A model generated the notes under the pieces. It was not told where the DNA came from. It made no database searches and saw nothing but the letters and a program-made list of their open reading frames with translations. 64,000 bases of DNA. It comes from Nocardioides sp. zg-1308 (lineage in GTDB: Bacteria; Actinomycetota; Actinomycetes; Propionibacteriales; Nocardioidaceae). Shown in pieces: positions 23,517 through 32,409 of the stretch (the first letter of the stretch is position 1; each line of letters starts with the position of its first letter). A program made the translations under genes and the position numbers. The stretch spans positions 868,001 to 932,000 of the forward strand of contig NZ_JABJQY010000002.1 of assembly GCF_013155375.1 (NCBI RefSeq), given 5' to 3'.

Positions 23517-24972
23517 CGGGGGTCTCCTGGTGGGTGGGGGCGTGGGGGTCCGGGGACGGGTCGGGCGAGACGGCCACGGGGCCGTCGGGCGGCTGCTGGC
23601 GCTCGGGGACGGAGAGCGCCTCGATCACGCCGGAGAGCTGGCCGAGCTCGGCCGCGATGCGGTCGCGCCGGCCCTGCAGCTCGGTGATCTCGGCGCGGGC
23701 GCGCTCGACGGCGCGACGGGCACCGTCGCGCAGCCGGTCGGCCTCGGCCCGGCCCTCGGCGACGAGGGCGACCGACTCCTCGCGCGCGCTGCGCCGCTGC
23801 TCGGCGGCCTCGGCCCGGGTGCGGGTGACCTCCTGGGCCACGAGGGCACGCAGGCTGGCGGCACCGGACTCGGCCTCGGCCCGGCGGCGCTCGAGGCGCT
23901 CGACCGCGCGCTCGGACTCGTCGGTCGCGTCGGCGATGATCCGCGCGGCCTCCGCCTCGGCCCGCTGGAGGGTGGCGCGGGCGTCGCTCTCGAGCTCGCC
24001 CGCGGCGAGGGCGGCCACCTGCGTGATGTCATCGGCGCGCTGCTGGATCTCCGCGATCGCGAGGGCCATCCGGCCGGCGACGGCGGAGATCACGCCCTGC
24101 AGGCGACGGCGTACGAGCCGGGCGTGGGCGCCGACCTCGGCGTGCCCGGCGCGCCGGATGGCGTCGGCCTCGGTGGCCGCGCCGGCCAGCACCGACTCGA
24201 CCGTGCGCGTCGCCCACTCGGTCTGCTCGGCGGCCTGGCGCAGCTTCTCCTCGCTCTCGGCCCGGGCCGCGGCGAGGGTCTGCTCGGCGACCTGGCGCAT
24301 TCGGTCGACCTCGGCGCCGGTCGTGCGCCGCAGCTCCTCGACGTGCAGCGCCGCCTCGTCGCGCATCCGGGCGGACTCCGTGGACGCGCTGGCACGCAGC
24401 GACTCGGCCTCGGCGGTCGCGGAGGTGAGGTGCTGCTGGCCGGCGGACCGTGCCTCCTCCACCAGGCGGACGGCGGTCCGCTGGGCGGCGTCGACGGTGT
24501 CGTGGGCCTCGGCGCGGGCGGCCACGAGGAGCATGGACTTCTCGGTGGCCGCGGTGTCGCGCAGCTCCTGCGACTCGGCGCGGAGCGCGACCGCGTCGTC
24601 GCGGGCCTGGGCGCGCAGCTTGTCGCCCTCGATGCGGGCCGCCTCCACCTGCTGGTCGCGGGCGTCGGAGGCGGAGCTCATCAGCAGGGCTGCCTGCTCG
24701 TTGGCGTCGACGACGATCGTCGCCGCCTCCTCCGAGGCGCCGGCCAGCACCTCCTCGGCCTGCCGGCGCGCCCGGCCCGCCTCGGCGCGGTCGCGCTCGG
24801 CCTCCGCACGGAGCTGGCGGGCCTCCTCGCGCAGCCGGGCGAGGTCGGCGGTCAGCCGCTCCGCCTCCTGCCTGGCCTCGCTCTGCAGCTGGTCGGCGAC
24901 CTGCTGCGCCCGCGCGAGCAGGGCTGCGGTGGTGGGCTCGCCGGAGGACGCCGTCGCGGCATCGAGGGACAT
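23509..24972 (-). CDS. Long Ala/Glu/Arg-rich coiled-coil protein, Scy/FilP-like composition
   Basis: 487 residues, nearly all predicted coiled coil from composition and heptad-like spacing of Ala, Leu and Val among Glu and Arg. A central non-coiled patch (GHAEVGAHARLVRRRLQ region, about 300) and a Pro-rich C-terminus are visible. The ATG at 24972 has AGGAG 6 nt upstream; an extension to 25035 adds unconserved residues. Translationally coupled to the DivIVA-like gene. Together they look like a cytoskeletal or polar scaffold pair. Low-complexity composition makes homology calls unreliable. Confidence 0.65.
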   Translation of the reverse strand: MSLDAATASSGEPTTAALLARAQQVADQLQSEARQEAERLTADLARLREEARQLRAEAERDRAEAGRARRQAEEVLAGASEEAATIVVDANEQAALLMSSASDARDQQVEAARIEGDKLRAQARDDAVALRAESQELRDTAATEKSMLLVAARAEAHDTVDAAQRTAVRLVEEARSAGQQHLTSATAEAESLRASASTESARMRDEAALHVEELRRTTGAEVDRMRQVAEQTLAAARAESEEKLRQAAEQTEWATRTVESVLAGAATEADAIRRAGHAEVGAHARLVRRRLQGVISAVAGRMALAIAEIQQRADDITQVAALAAGELESDARATLQRAEAEAARIIADATDESERAVERLERRRAEAESGAASLRALVAQEVTRTRAEAAEQRRSAREESVALVAEGRAEADRLRDGARRAVERARAEITELQGRRDRIAAELGQLSGVIEALSVPERQQPPDGPVAVSPDPSPDPHAPTHQETPDA

Positions 24973-25105
24973 GCCCGCTCCTCTCACACACGATCCGAGG
25001 CGGTCATTGTCGCAGCGCGACCACCTCGCTGACAAAGCGCTCGTCCGTTCCGCTCACAGCGAAAGCCCCTTGCCGCCCGACCCGCGGCCCGCTGGAGTGT
25101 GGGCC

Positions 25106-26056
25106 ATGAAGCTCCTCGTCCTCGGCGGCACCCGGTTCCTGTCCCGCGAGGTGGCCGTCCAGGCCGTGACGAGGGAGTGGGACGTCACCTGCGCGTGCCG
25201 CGGCGAGTCCGGGCCGGTGCCCGACGGCGCCACGCACCTGCCGTGGGACCGTGCGGACGAGCCGCCCGCCGCCCTGGCCGAAGGCGGGTGGGACGCCGTC
25301 GTCGACGTCGCCCGGCTGCCGTCCCAGGTGCGCAGCGCCGTCGCGGCCACGCGCGACGCGCACTGGGTCTTCGTCTCGACGATCAGCGTCTACGCCGACA
25401 GCTCCTCCGCTGCCATGGAGCCGCTGCTCGAGCCGATCACCGACGACGTCGACCTGGCCGTCGACCCGGAGGCCTACGGCGGCATGAAGGTGGCCTGTGA
25501 GCAGCTCGTGCAGTCACGGGCCGCCTCGTCGGTCGTCGTACGCCCGGGGCTCATCGTCGGCCCCGGAGACCCGACCGGACGCTTCGCCTACTGGCCCCAG
25601 CGCCTGGCCCGCGGCGGCGAGGTGCTCGCCCCCGGCGCGCCCGCCGACGTGGTGCAGGTCATCGACGTGCGCGACCTCGCGGCGTGGGTGCTCGACCTCG
25701 CCGAGGCCCGCACCACCGGCACCTACGACGCCGTCGGGACGCCGATGCCCCTGGAGCGGATGCTCACCGAGGCGGCCTCGGGCGTGGCTGACGCCTCCCC
25801 CGGGCTGACGTGGGTCGACACCGCGTTCCTCGAGGCGCAGGGGGTCGCGCCCTGGGCGGGCGAGGGGTCGCTGCCGCTGTGGCTGCCGCGTCCTGAGTAC
25901 GACGGGATGCTGGCGCACGACCCCGCCCCGGCCGTCGCCGCCGGGCTGCGGCTGCGACCGGTCGCCGAGACCGCCCCCGGCTGCCTCGACTCGCCCGTCA
26001 CGGCCTTGTCGGCCGAGCGGGAGGCGGAGGTCCTGGTGGCCTGGCACGCCCGCTGA
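25106..26056 (+). CDS. NAD-dependent epimerase/dehydratase-family (extended SDR) protein
   Basis: 316 residues. N-terminal Rossmann motif GGTRFLS at about 8-14, SDR catalytic-type Ser/Tyr region (FVSTISVYAD, then YGGMKVACEQ giving YxxxK), and a VVRPGLIVGPGDPTGRF segment. It belongs with the uncharacterised actinobacterial NAD-dependent reductase group related to CSP41/isoflavone-reductase-type proteins; the substrate is unknown. It stands alone, divergent from the coiled-coil operon and convergent with the bkd operon, separated from the latter by a hairpin cluster. Confidence 0.75.
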   Translation: MKLLVLGGTRFLSREVAVQAVTREWDVTCACRGESGPVPDGATHLPWDRADEPPAALAEGGWDAVVDVARLPSQVRSAVAATRDAHWVFVSTISVYADSSSAAMEPLLEPITDDVDLAVDPEAYGGMKVACEQLVQSRAASSVVVRPGLIVGPGDPTGRFAYWPQRLARGGEVLAPGAPADVVQVIDVRDLAAWVLDLAEARTTGTYDAVGTPMPLERMLTEAASGVADASPGLTWVDTAFLEAQGVAPWAGEGSLPLWLPRPEYDGMLAHDPAPAVAAGLRLRPVAETAPGCLDSPVTALSAEREAEVLVAWHAR

Positions 26057-26061
26057 CCCGC

Positions 26062-26167
26062 GACCGGGCACTTCGTGCCCGTCCTCGGCGCCGACCGGGC
26101 ACTTCGTGCCCGTGGTGCGGCAGGAAGTGCCCGGTCGGGGGGCCGGACGGGCACGAAGTGCCCGGTC
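26062..26167. terminator. Cluster of TTCG-loop hairpins (bidirectional terminator or dispersed repeat)
   Basis: A 20-bp unit containing GGGCAC-TTCG-TGCCC occurs at 26062-26081 and 26093-26112, and in reverse complement at 26148-26167, with a partial inverted copy at 26123-26136. Each full unit is itself a hairpin with a stable C(UUCG)G tetraloop, and units can also pair with one another. It fills the gap between two convergent genes. Confidence 0.7.
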
Positions 26168-26182
26168 ACGTGTAGTGGTCGG

Positions 26183-27799
26183 TCAGAAGAGCAGCGCCGT
26201 GCCGGGGTCCCGGAGGATGCCAGCGACGTCGGCGAGGAAGCGCGAGCCCTTCTCGCCGTCGATGTGGCGGTGGTCGAAGGACAGCGCCAGCGTGGTGACG
26301 TCGCGGACCACGATCTCGCCGGTCTCCTCGTCGACCCACGGGCGCTTGTTGATCGCGCCGAAGCACAGGATCGCGGACTCGCCGGGGTTGATGATCGGGG
26401 TCCCGGCGTCGACGCCGAAGACGCCGACGTTGGTGATGGTGAACGTGCCGCCCGCCATCTCCGCCGGCTGCGTCCGGCCCTCGCGGGCCGTGGCGGTGAG
26501 CTCGCCGAGCGCGGCCGCCAGCTCGGTCATCGACAGGGAGTCGGCGTCCTTGACGTTGGGCACCACCAGGCCGCGCGGCGTGGCGGCCGCGATGCCGAGG
26601 TTGACGTAGTGCTTGTAGACGACCTCCTGCGCCGCCTCGTCCCAGACCGAGTTGATCTCCGGCGTGCGCTGCATCGCCAGGATGACCGCCCGAGCCAGGA
26701 CCAGCAGCGGGCTGACCCGGACGTCCCGGAGCTCCGGGCGCTTCTTGAGCCGGGCCACCAGCTGCATCGCCGCCGTCACGTCGACGGTGATCCACTCGGT
26801 GACGTGCGGGCTGGTGAAGGCCGACTGGCTCATCGCCGCCGCCATCATCTTGCGCACGCCCTTGATGGGCTCGCGGGTCTCCCGCTCGCCCGACGCCGCG
26901 CCGGACAGCCCACGCTGGGTCGAGCCGCCGTAGGACGCACCGGGGGCGTCCGCGCCACTGAACGCGGCCGCCGCGGACTCAGCACCCCCACTCGCACCGC
27001 CGGCAGAGCCGCCGCGCGAGCCGGCGCCCTGGACGTCGTCGCGCGTGATCGAGCCCGACGGGCCGGAGCCGGTCAGGGTGGTGAGGTCGACGCCGAGGTC
27101 CTTGGCCAGCTTGCGGACCGGCGGCTTCGCCAGCGCGCGTACGACGCTGGGCTCGACCTGCGCGGCCGCCGGGACCAGCGCCTCGGCGGGCGCCGGCGGT
27201 GCCGCACGTCGCTGGTCGACGGCGGGCACCGGGGACTCGTCGGCGGGCATGACCTCGTCGGACTGGGCGCCGCCGGGCGCGAAGGCGCCCTGCACCTGCA
27301 TCTGCGTCTGCGCGCCGGCGTCGGTGCTGGGCGACGCGGAGCCGCGGCGGGCCCGGCGCATCGGGCCGCGGTCGGCCTTGATCCGGCCGACCAGCGAGGC
27401 GCCCTCCATCGAGCCGGACGCCGCCGGGTTGGACAGGTCGATGTCGGCCGCGTCGACCTGGGCCGGGGCAGCCGTGGCCGCACCGTCCGCCGCGCCGGCC
27501 TTCTGGGCCATGCCGAGGTAGGGGTCGGACTCGGTCTGCGGGGCCGCGGGCGCCGGCTCCTCGCCGGGAGCACCGATCGAAATGATCGGCGTGCCGACGG
27601 GCACGGTCTCGCCCTCGGGGACGAGCAGCGCCAGGACGGTGCCCTCGAACGGCGAGGGCAGCTCGACGAGCGACTTCGCGGTCTCGATCTCGACGACCAC
27701 GTCGTTGATCTCGATAGTGTCGCCGACCTTGACCTTCCAGGCGACGATCTCGGCCTCGGTGAGGCCCTCACCGACGTCGGGGAGGAGGAACTCAGACAT
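26183..27799 (-). CDS. bkdC: Dihydrolipoamide acyltransferase (E2) of a branched-chain 2-oxoacid dehydrogenase complex
   Basis: 538 residues. The lipoyl domain (about 1-78) has its lipoylated Lys42 in ETAKS. A long Ala/Pro/Gly-rich linker and the peripheral-subunit-binding domain (about 218-257; VRALAKPPVRKLAKDLGVDL) follow, then the catalytic acyltransferase domain ending in SFDHRHIDG (His510, Asp514). It transfers the acyl group from E1 to CoA. The ATG at 27799 has AAAGG upstream; a GTG one codon earlier also exists. It is last of the E1alpha-E1beta-E2 operon, after a 166-bp gap. No E3 gene is in the window, so the complex must use a shared lipoamide dehydrogenase. In this lineage the product primers branched-chain fatty-acid synthesis as well as Val/Ile/Leu breakdown. 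Confidence 0.92.
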   Translation of the reverse strand: MSEFLLPDVGEGLTEAEIVAWKVKVGDTIEINDVVVEIETAKSLVELPSPFEGTVLALLVPEGETVPVGTPIISIGAPGEEPAPAAPQTESDPYLGMAQKAGAADGAATAAPAQVDAADIDLSNPAASGSMEGASLVGRIKADRGPMRRARRGSASPSTDAGAQTQMQVQGAFAPGGAQSDEVMPADESPVPAVDQRRAAPPAPAEALVPAAAQVEPSVVRALAKPPVRKLAKDLGVDLTTLTGSGPSGSITRDDVQGAGSRGGSAGGASGGAESAAAAFSGADAPGASYGGSTQRGLSGAASGERETREPIKGVRKMMAAAMSQSAFTSPHVTEWITVDVTAAMQLVARLKKRPELRDVRVSPLLVLARAVILAMQRTPEINSVWDEAAQEVVYKHYVNLGIAAATPRGLVVPNVKDADSLSMTELAAALGELTATAREGRTQPAEMAGGTFTITNVGVFGVDAGTPIINPGESAILCFGAINKRPWVDEETGEIVVRDVTTLALSFDHRHIDGEKGSRFLADVAGILRDPGTALLF

Positions 27800-27965
27800 C
27801 ACATGACCTTTCGGGCAGGAACACGGCCCAGTGAGCCGTCCGCGTCGCGACGGCGCCTGCAGGAGGAGGGCTGCGCCCGGAGGAGCGCAGCGGGGGAGGT
27901 CGCCGCAACGACGACGACGGCGCCGTCTCCCAGCGACGCGGACACGGCGAAGCGGAACGAGCCCA

Positions 27966-28958
27966 TCAGTACGAGAAGCTGCGGTCGACGGCGTCGAGCA
28001 CCCGGTCGAGGTCGGGGAGGTACTCCTCCTCGATCCGCGACGGCGGGTAGGGCGTGTCGAACGCGCCGACGCGGAGCACCGGCGCCTCGAGGGAGTAGAA
28101 GCACTGCTCGGTGACCCGGGCCGCGAGCTCGGCGCCCATGCCGAGGTTGACGTGGGCCTCGTGGGTGACCACGCAGCGACCGGTGCGGCGTACGGACTCG
28201 TAGACCGGCGCCATGTCGAGCGGCGAGAGGGTGCGCAGGTCGATGACCTCGAGGCTGCGGCCCTCGGACTCGGCGGCCTCGGCGCACTTGAGCGCCGTCT
28301 TCACCGTCGGGCCGTAGGCGAGCACCGTGGCATCGGTGCCGGGCCGGACGACGCGCGAGGTGAACAGCGGCTCGGGGGTGGCCGACTCGTCGAGCTCGGC
28401 CTTGTCGGCGTGGTACTGCCGCTTGGGCTCGAGGAAGATCACCGGGTCGTCGTGGGCGATGGCCTGCTGGATCATCCAGTAGCCGTCGACCGGGTTGGAG
28501 CAGGCGACGACCTTGAGGCCGGGCGTGTGCGCGAACTGCGCCTCGGGGCTCTCGGAGTGGTGCTCGACCGCGCCGATGCCGCCGCCGAAGGGGATGCGGA
28601 TGACGATCGGCATCTTCACCTTGCCCTGCGAGCGGTAGGTGTACTTCGCGACCTGGCACACGATCTGGTCGTAGGCGGGGTAGACGAAGCCGTCGAACTG
28701 GATCTCCACGACGGGGCGGTAGCCGCGCAGCGCCATGCCGACCGCGGTGCCGACGATGCCGGACTCCGCGAGGGGGCTGTCGATGACGCGGTCCTCGCCG
28801 AAGTCCTTCTGCAGGCCGTCGGTGATGCGGAAGACGCCGCCGAGCTTGCCGACGTCCTCGCCCATCAGCAGGACCTTGTCGTCGTCCTCCATCGCCTTGC
28901 GCAGGCCCATGTTGAGGCCCTTGGCGAGGGTGATCTTCTGCGTGGTGGCGGTGCTCAT
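27966..28958 (-). CDS. bkdB: 2-oxoisovalerate dehydrogenase E1 beta subunit
   Basis: 330 residues with a transketolase pyrimidine-binding domain and C-terminal transketolase domain (motifs LMGEDVGKLGGVFRIT, QFDGFVYPAYDQI and VVTHEAHVNLGMG). Forms the alpha2beta2 thiamine-diphosphate E1 with the upstream subunit, and decarboxylates 2-oxoisovalerate and homologues. The ATG overlaps the stop of the alpha-subunit gene (ATGA), so the subunits are made in coupled fashion. The 166-bp spacer before the E2 gene holds no convincing promoter or gene. Confidence 0.93.
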   Translation of the reverse strand: MSTATTQKITLAKGLNMGLRKAMEDDDKVLLMGEDVGKLGGVFRITDGLQKDFGEDRVIDSPLAESGIVGTAVGMALRGYRPVVEIQFDGFVYPAYDQIVCQVAKYTYRSQGKVKMPIVIRIPFGGGIGAVEHHSESPEAQFAHTPGLKVVACSNPVDGYWMIQQAIAHDDPVIFLEPKRQYHADKAELDESATPEPLFTSRVVRPGTDATVLAYGPTVKTALKCAEAAESEGRSLEVIDLRTLSPLDMAPVYESVRRTGRCVVTHEAHVNLGMGAELAARVTEQCFYSLEAPVLRVGAFDTPYPPSRIEEEYLPDLDRVLDAVDRSFSY

Positions 28959-30127
28959 GCGTGGGACTCCTCAAACGACTCGAGGTAGGCCGCGAAGCCG
29001 TCGCGCTGGGCGGCGATCTCCTCGGTCATCTCGCTGAAGACGTAGCCGAACTGGTCCAGCGGCTTGGGGTCGGGCAGCGCCTTGCAGCCCTCGCGGAGGT
29101 GGTGGCCCAGCTCCTTGGCCTCGGCGTCGAGGCTGTCGAAGAACTCCTGGTCGACCAAGCCGTTGCGGCGCAGGTAGACCTTGAGCCGCTCGATCGGGTC
29201 CTTGAGCTTCCAGTGCTCGAGCTCGTCGTTGAGGCGGTAGCGCGTCGGGTCGTCCGTCGTGGTGTGCGCCCCCATCCGGTAGGTGTAGGCCTCGACGAAC
29301 GACGGACCGTTGCCCTCGCGCGCCCGCTGCAGCGCGGCCTTGGTGACCGCGTACGTCGCCAGCACGTCGTTGCCGTCGACGCGGATGCCCGGGAAGCCGA
29401 AGCCCAGCGCTCGCTGGTAGAGCGGGATCCGGGTCTGGCGCTCGATCGGCTCCGAGATGGCCCACTGGTTGTTCTGGCAGAAGAACACGACGGGGGCGTT
29501 GTAGGACGCGGCGAAGATGAACGCCTCGTTGACGTCGCCCTGCGAGGACGCGCCGTCGCCGAAGTGGGCGATCACGGCAGCGTCGCGCTCCGGGTCGCCG
29601 GTGCCGACGACGCCGTCGCGCTGCATGCCCATGGCGTAGCCCGTTGCGTGGAGCGTCTGGGCGCCGATGACGATCGTGTAGAGGCCGAAGTTGTTCTCGT
29701 TGGGGTCCCAGCCGCCCTGGTCGACCCCGCGGAAGAGTCCGAGCAGCCGCAGCGGGTCGACGCCCTTGCAGTAGGCGACGCCGTGCTCGCGGTAGGTCGG
29801 GAAGACGTAGTCCTGCGGGCGCAGCGCGCGGCCGGCGCCGATCTGGGCGGCTTCCTGGCCGAGCAGCTGGGCCCAGATGCCGAGCTCGCCGTGGCGCTGG
29901 AGCGCGGTGGCCTCGACGTCGATGCGCCGGGTCAGGACCATGTCGCGGTAGAGCCCGCGCAGCTCCTCGGCGGAGAAGTCGTGGTCGAACTCGGGGTGGT
30001 GGACGCGCTCGCCCTCGGGCGTCAGCAGCTGGACGAGGTCGGGGCCACCGTCGGACTGGGAGGGTCCGAAGACCTCCGCAAGGTCGGGGCCGAAGGTGTC
30101 ACTCCGGGGGGAGGCAGGGTCGGACAA
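28955..30127 (-). CDS. bkdA: 2-oxoisovalerate dehydrogenase E1 alpha subunit
   Basis: 390 residues from the TTG at 30127. AAGGAG lies 6 nt upstream of this TTG, whereas the longer TTG at 30142 would put that same site inside the gene, so 30127 is preferred. The thiamine-diphosphate and Mg site is clear (GDGASSQGDVNEAF, then QNNQWAIS). First gene of the bkd operon. The N-terminal 50 residues are Pro/Asp-rich and variable. Confidence 0.92.
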   Translation of the reverse strand: MSDPASPRSDTFGPDLAEVFGPSQSDGGPDLVQLLTPEGERVHHPEFDHDFSAEELRGLYRDMVLTRRIDVEATALQRHGELGIWAQLLGQEAAQIGAGRALRPQDYVFPTYREHGVAYCKGVDPLRLLGLFRGVDQGGWDPNENNFGLYTIVIGAQTLHATGYAMGMQRDGVVGTGDPERDAAVIAHFGDGASSQGDVNEAFIFAASYNAPVVFFCQNNQWAISEPIERQTRIPLYQRALGFGFPGIRVDGNDVLATYAVTKAALQRAREGNGPSFVEAYTYRMGAHTTTDDPTRYRLNDELEHWKLKDPIERLKVYLRRNGLVDQEFFDSLDAEAKELGHHLREGCKALPDPKPLDQFGYVFSEMTEEIAAQRDGFAAYLESFEESHA

Positions 30128-30240
30128 CGCACTCTCCTTCAACAGCTAGCGGCAGTCGCGGGATCGCCGGACGCCGACGGCTTGCAGCGTGGTCGTCGGC
30201 GTGTGTGACCCCGACCACATGATGGGGCTCAACGTATCGG

Positions 30241-30277
30241 CCGCAGCCTGCCAGCACCAATCTGGGTGGGGCTGCGG
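30241..30277 (-). terminator. Hairpin downstream of the GST gene
   Basis: CCGCAGCC (30241-30248) pairs with GGCTGCGG (30270-30277) around a 21-nt loop that can itself pair weakly. It lies between the GST stop and the bkd operon start (30128-30308), a gap in which I see no gene. Confidence 0.45.
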
Positions 30278-30308
30278 CGACCCCTTGCAGGCCTCGCTCA
30301 GGCCTCGG

Positions 30309-31298
30309 TCAGCCGCGTCCGTGGGGGGTGCGCCAGACCTCCGGGTCGGGTCCCGCGGGGACGATCTGCGTCGGGTTGATGTCGGTGTGCACGACGTAGT
30401 AGTGCTGCTTGATCTGGTCGAAGTCGACCTCGTCGCCGAAGCCGGGCGTCTGGAACAGGTCGCGGGCGTAGCCCCACAGGTTCGGCATCTCGGTGAGCTT
30501 GTTGCGGTTGCACTTGAAGTGGCCGTGGTAGACCGCGTCGAAGCGGGCCAGCGTCGTGAACAGCCGCACGTCGGCCTCGGTGATCGCGTCACCCATCAGG
30601 TAGCGGCGGTCGGCGAGCCGCTCCTCGAGCCAGTCCATCGCCGTCCACAGCCGCGCGTACGCGTCCTCGTACGCCTCCTGCGAGCCGGCGAACCCGCAGC
30701 GGTAGACGCCGTTGTTGACCTCGGTGAAGACCCGCTTCATGACCTCCTCCATCTCCTCGCGGAGCTCGGCGGGCCACAGGTCCGGGGCGTCGGGGCGGTG
30801 GTGCTCGCGCCACTCGAAGAACAGGTCGTGGGTGATCTGCGGGAAGTCGTTGGTGACGACCGCGCCCGACTCGACGTCGACGACGGCCGGGACGGTGATC
30901 CCGCGCGGGTAGTCGGGCTGGCGCGCGAAGTAGGCCTCCTGCAGCCGCTCGATCTCGAGCACCGGGTCGCGGCCGTCGGGGTCGAGGTCGAAGGTCCAGC
31001 TGCGCTCGTCGTGCGTCGGACCGGGCGCGCCCCACGAGATGACGTCCTCGAGGCCGAGGAGCTGGCGGACGATGATCGAGCGGTGCGCCCAGGGGCAGGC
31101 GCGCGCGGCGACGAGGCGGTAGCGCCCGGGCGCGACGTCCCACACCTGCACGTCGCGCGGGCTGTCCTTGGAGCCGCTCGGGAAGCGGTCGTCGAGCGGG
31201 TCCGCGGACCGCTCCCCGGCCAGGACCCGGTCGGGGATGTAGGACATGTCGCGCTCGAAGGGCTGGCCCTTGGTCGTGTAGCTCGCCTTGTCGTTCAC
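30309..31298 (-). CDS. Xi-class glutathione S-transferase-like protein (glutathionyl-hydroquinone reductase family)
   Basis: 329 residues. A thioredoxin-fold N-terminal part has the redox Cys68 in ACPWAH, the hallmark of the YqjG/ECM4 (xi) class, and a helical C-terminal domain follows (YLMGDAITEADVRLFTTLARFD). Family members reduce glutathionyl-hydroquinones; in an actinobacterium mycothiol is the likely partner thiol (inference). GTG start, with TACGGT ending 6 nt upstream, indicates a leaderless transcript. Confidence 0.88.
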   Translation of the reverse strand: MNDKASYTTKGQPFERDMSYIPDRVLAGERSADPLDDRFPSGSKDSPRDVQVWDVAPGRYRLVAARACPWAHRSIIVRQLLGLEDVISWGAPGPTHDERSWTFDLDPDGRDPVLEIERLQEAYFARQPDYPRGITVPAVVDVESGAVVTNDFPQITHDLFFEWREHHRPDAPDLWPAELREEMEEVMKRVFTEVNNGVYRCGFAGSQEAYEDAYARLWTAMDWLEERLADRRYLMGDAITEADVRLFTTLARFDAVYHGHFKCNRNKLTEMPNLWGYARDLFQTPGFGDEVDFDQIKQHYYVVHTDINPTQIVPAGPDPEVWRTPHGRG

Positions 31299-31304
31299 TC
31301 TTCA

Positions 31305-31310
31305 ACCGTA
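31305..31310 (-). promoter_or_regulatory. Leaderless -10 box TACGGT of the GST gene
   Basis: Ends 6 nt before GTG 31298. Confidence 0.5.
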
Positions 31311-31317
31311 CTCGCGT

Positions 31318-32397
31318 CTACGCCGGCGCGAAGCGGGCGGCCACCTCGACGACCCGGTCGAACGCCTCGGTCTCGCCGATGCTGACGCGGACGCCGTCGC
31401 CGGCGAAGGGCCGCACGGAGATCCCGACCTCGCCGCACGCGGCCGCGAAGTCGAGGGACCGGTCGCCGAGCGGGAACCACACGAAGTTGCCCTGGGCGTC
31501 GGGCAGGTCCCAGCCGACGTCCCGGAGACGGGTGACCAGGTCGGCGCGACGCGCCACGAGGTCCTCGACCCGCTCGAAGAGCTCGTCGCGGGCCTCGAGG
31601 GAGGCGATCGCCGCCGCCTGCGCGACGTGGCTGACCCCGAACGGCAGCGAGACCGCGCGAAGCGCGGCGGCCAGCGGCGCCGGCCCGACGGCATAGCCGA
31701 CGCGGAAGCCGGCGAGGCCGTAGGCCTTGGAGAACGTGCGGGTCAGGACCACGTTGTCGTGGCGCTGGTAGGTCGCGATCCCGTCGATGGCGTCGTCCAT
31801 CCGCACGAACTCGAGGTAGGCCTCGTCCACGACGACCAGCACGTGGGAGGGGATGCGTGCGATGAACGCGTCGAGCTCGGACTGCGTCACCGCCGGTCCG
31901 GTCGGGTTGTTGGGGGTGCAGACGATGACGACCTTCGTGCGGTCGGTGACCGCGGCCGCCATCGCGTCGAGGTCGTGGCGGCCGTCGGCGGTGACGGGCA
32001 CCCGCACGCTCGTCGCGCCGCCGGCCGTGACGGCGATGGGGTAGGCCTCGAAGGAGCGCCAGGCGTAGACGACCTCGTCGCCGGGATCGCAGAAGGCGTT
32101 GACCACCTGGTAGATCAGCCCGACGGACCCCGTGGCCGCGGCGAGGTGCTCGACCGGGACGCCCATCGCCTCGCCGAGGGCGGCGTAGAGCGCGGTGCTG
32201 CCCATGTCGGGATAGCGGTTCATCTCCGCCGCGGCCGCCGTGGCGGCCTCGAGCACACCGGGCAGCGGCGGGTAGGGGTTCTCGTTCGAGGACAGCTTGT
32301 AGGACGTCAGCCCGGGTCGGGCGACAGGCGGCTTGCCGGCGACGTACGCAGGGATGGCGAGCACGTTGGGCCGGGGCTGGGGCGCGTCGGTGGACAT
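31318..32397 (-). CDS. pat: Aromatic/histidinol-phosphate-type aminotransferase (Pat/HisC family)
   Basis: 359 residues of PLP fold type I. The N-terminal substrate motif SSNENPYPPLP is typical of the actinobacterial phenylalanine aminotransferase branch of HisC. The PLP Lys is Lys224 in FSKAYGLAG, Asn/Pro are in CTPNNPTG and Asp191 is in VVDEAYLEF. Probably transaminates phenylpyruvate or other aromatic 2-oxoacids; a histidinol-phosphate role is less likely because no his genes are near. ATG with TAGGGT 6 nt upstream, overlapping the end of the VanZ-like gene. Confidence 0.85.
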   Translation of the reverse strand: MSTDAPQPRPNVLAIPAYVAGKPPVARPGLTSYKLSSNENPYPPLPGVLEAATAAAAEMNRYPDMGSTALYAALGEAMGVPVEHLAAATGSVGLIYQVVNAFCDPGDEVVYAWRSFEAYPIAVTAGGATSVRVPVTADGRHDLDAMAAAVTDRTKVVIVCTPNNPTGPAVTQSELDAFIARIPSHVLVVVDEAYLEFVRMDDAIDGIATYQRHDNVVLTRTFSKAYGLAGFRVGYAVGPAPLAAALRAVSLPFGVSHVAQAAAIASLEARDELFERVEDLVARRADLVTRLRDVGWDLPDAQGNFVWFPLGDRSLDFAAACGEVGISVRPFAGDGVRVSIGETEAFDRVVEVAARFAPA

Positions 32398-32403
32398 GCC
32401 CGC

Positions 32404-32409
32404 ACCCTA
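32404..32409 (-). promoter_or_regulatory. Leaderless -10 box TAGGGT of the aminotransferase gene
   Basis: Ends 6 nt before ATG 32397 and includes the TAG stop codon of the upstream VanZ-like gene. Confidence 0.5.

Noticed and set aside
26062..26167. Repeated 20-bp units as a possible CRISPR array
   Set aside because: Units are in both orientations, spacers are 11 and 35 bp with no regularity, and each unit is a hairpin; a terminator or REP-like element fits better.
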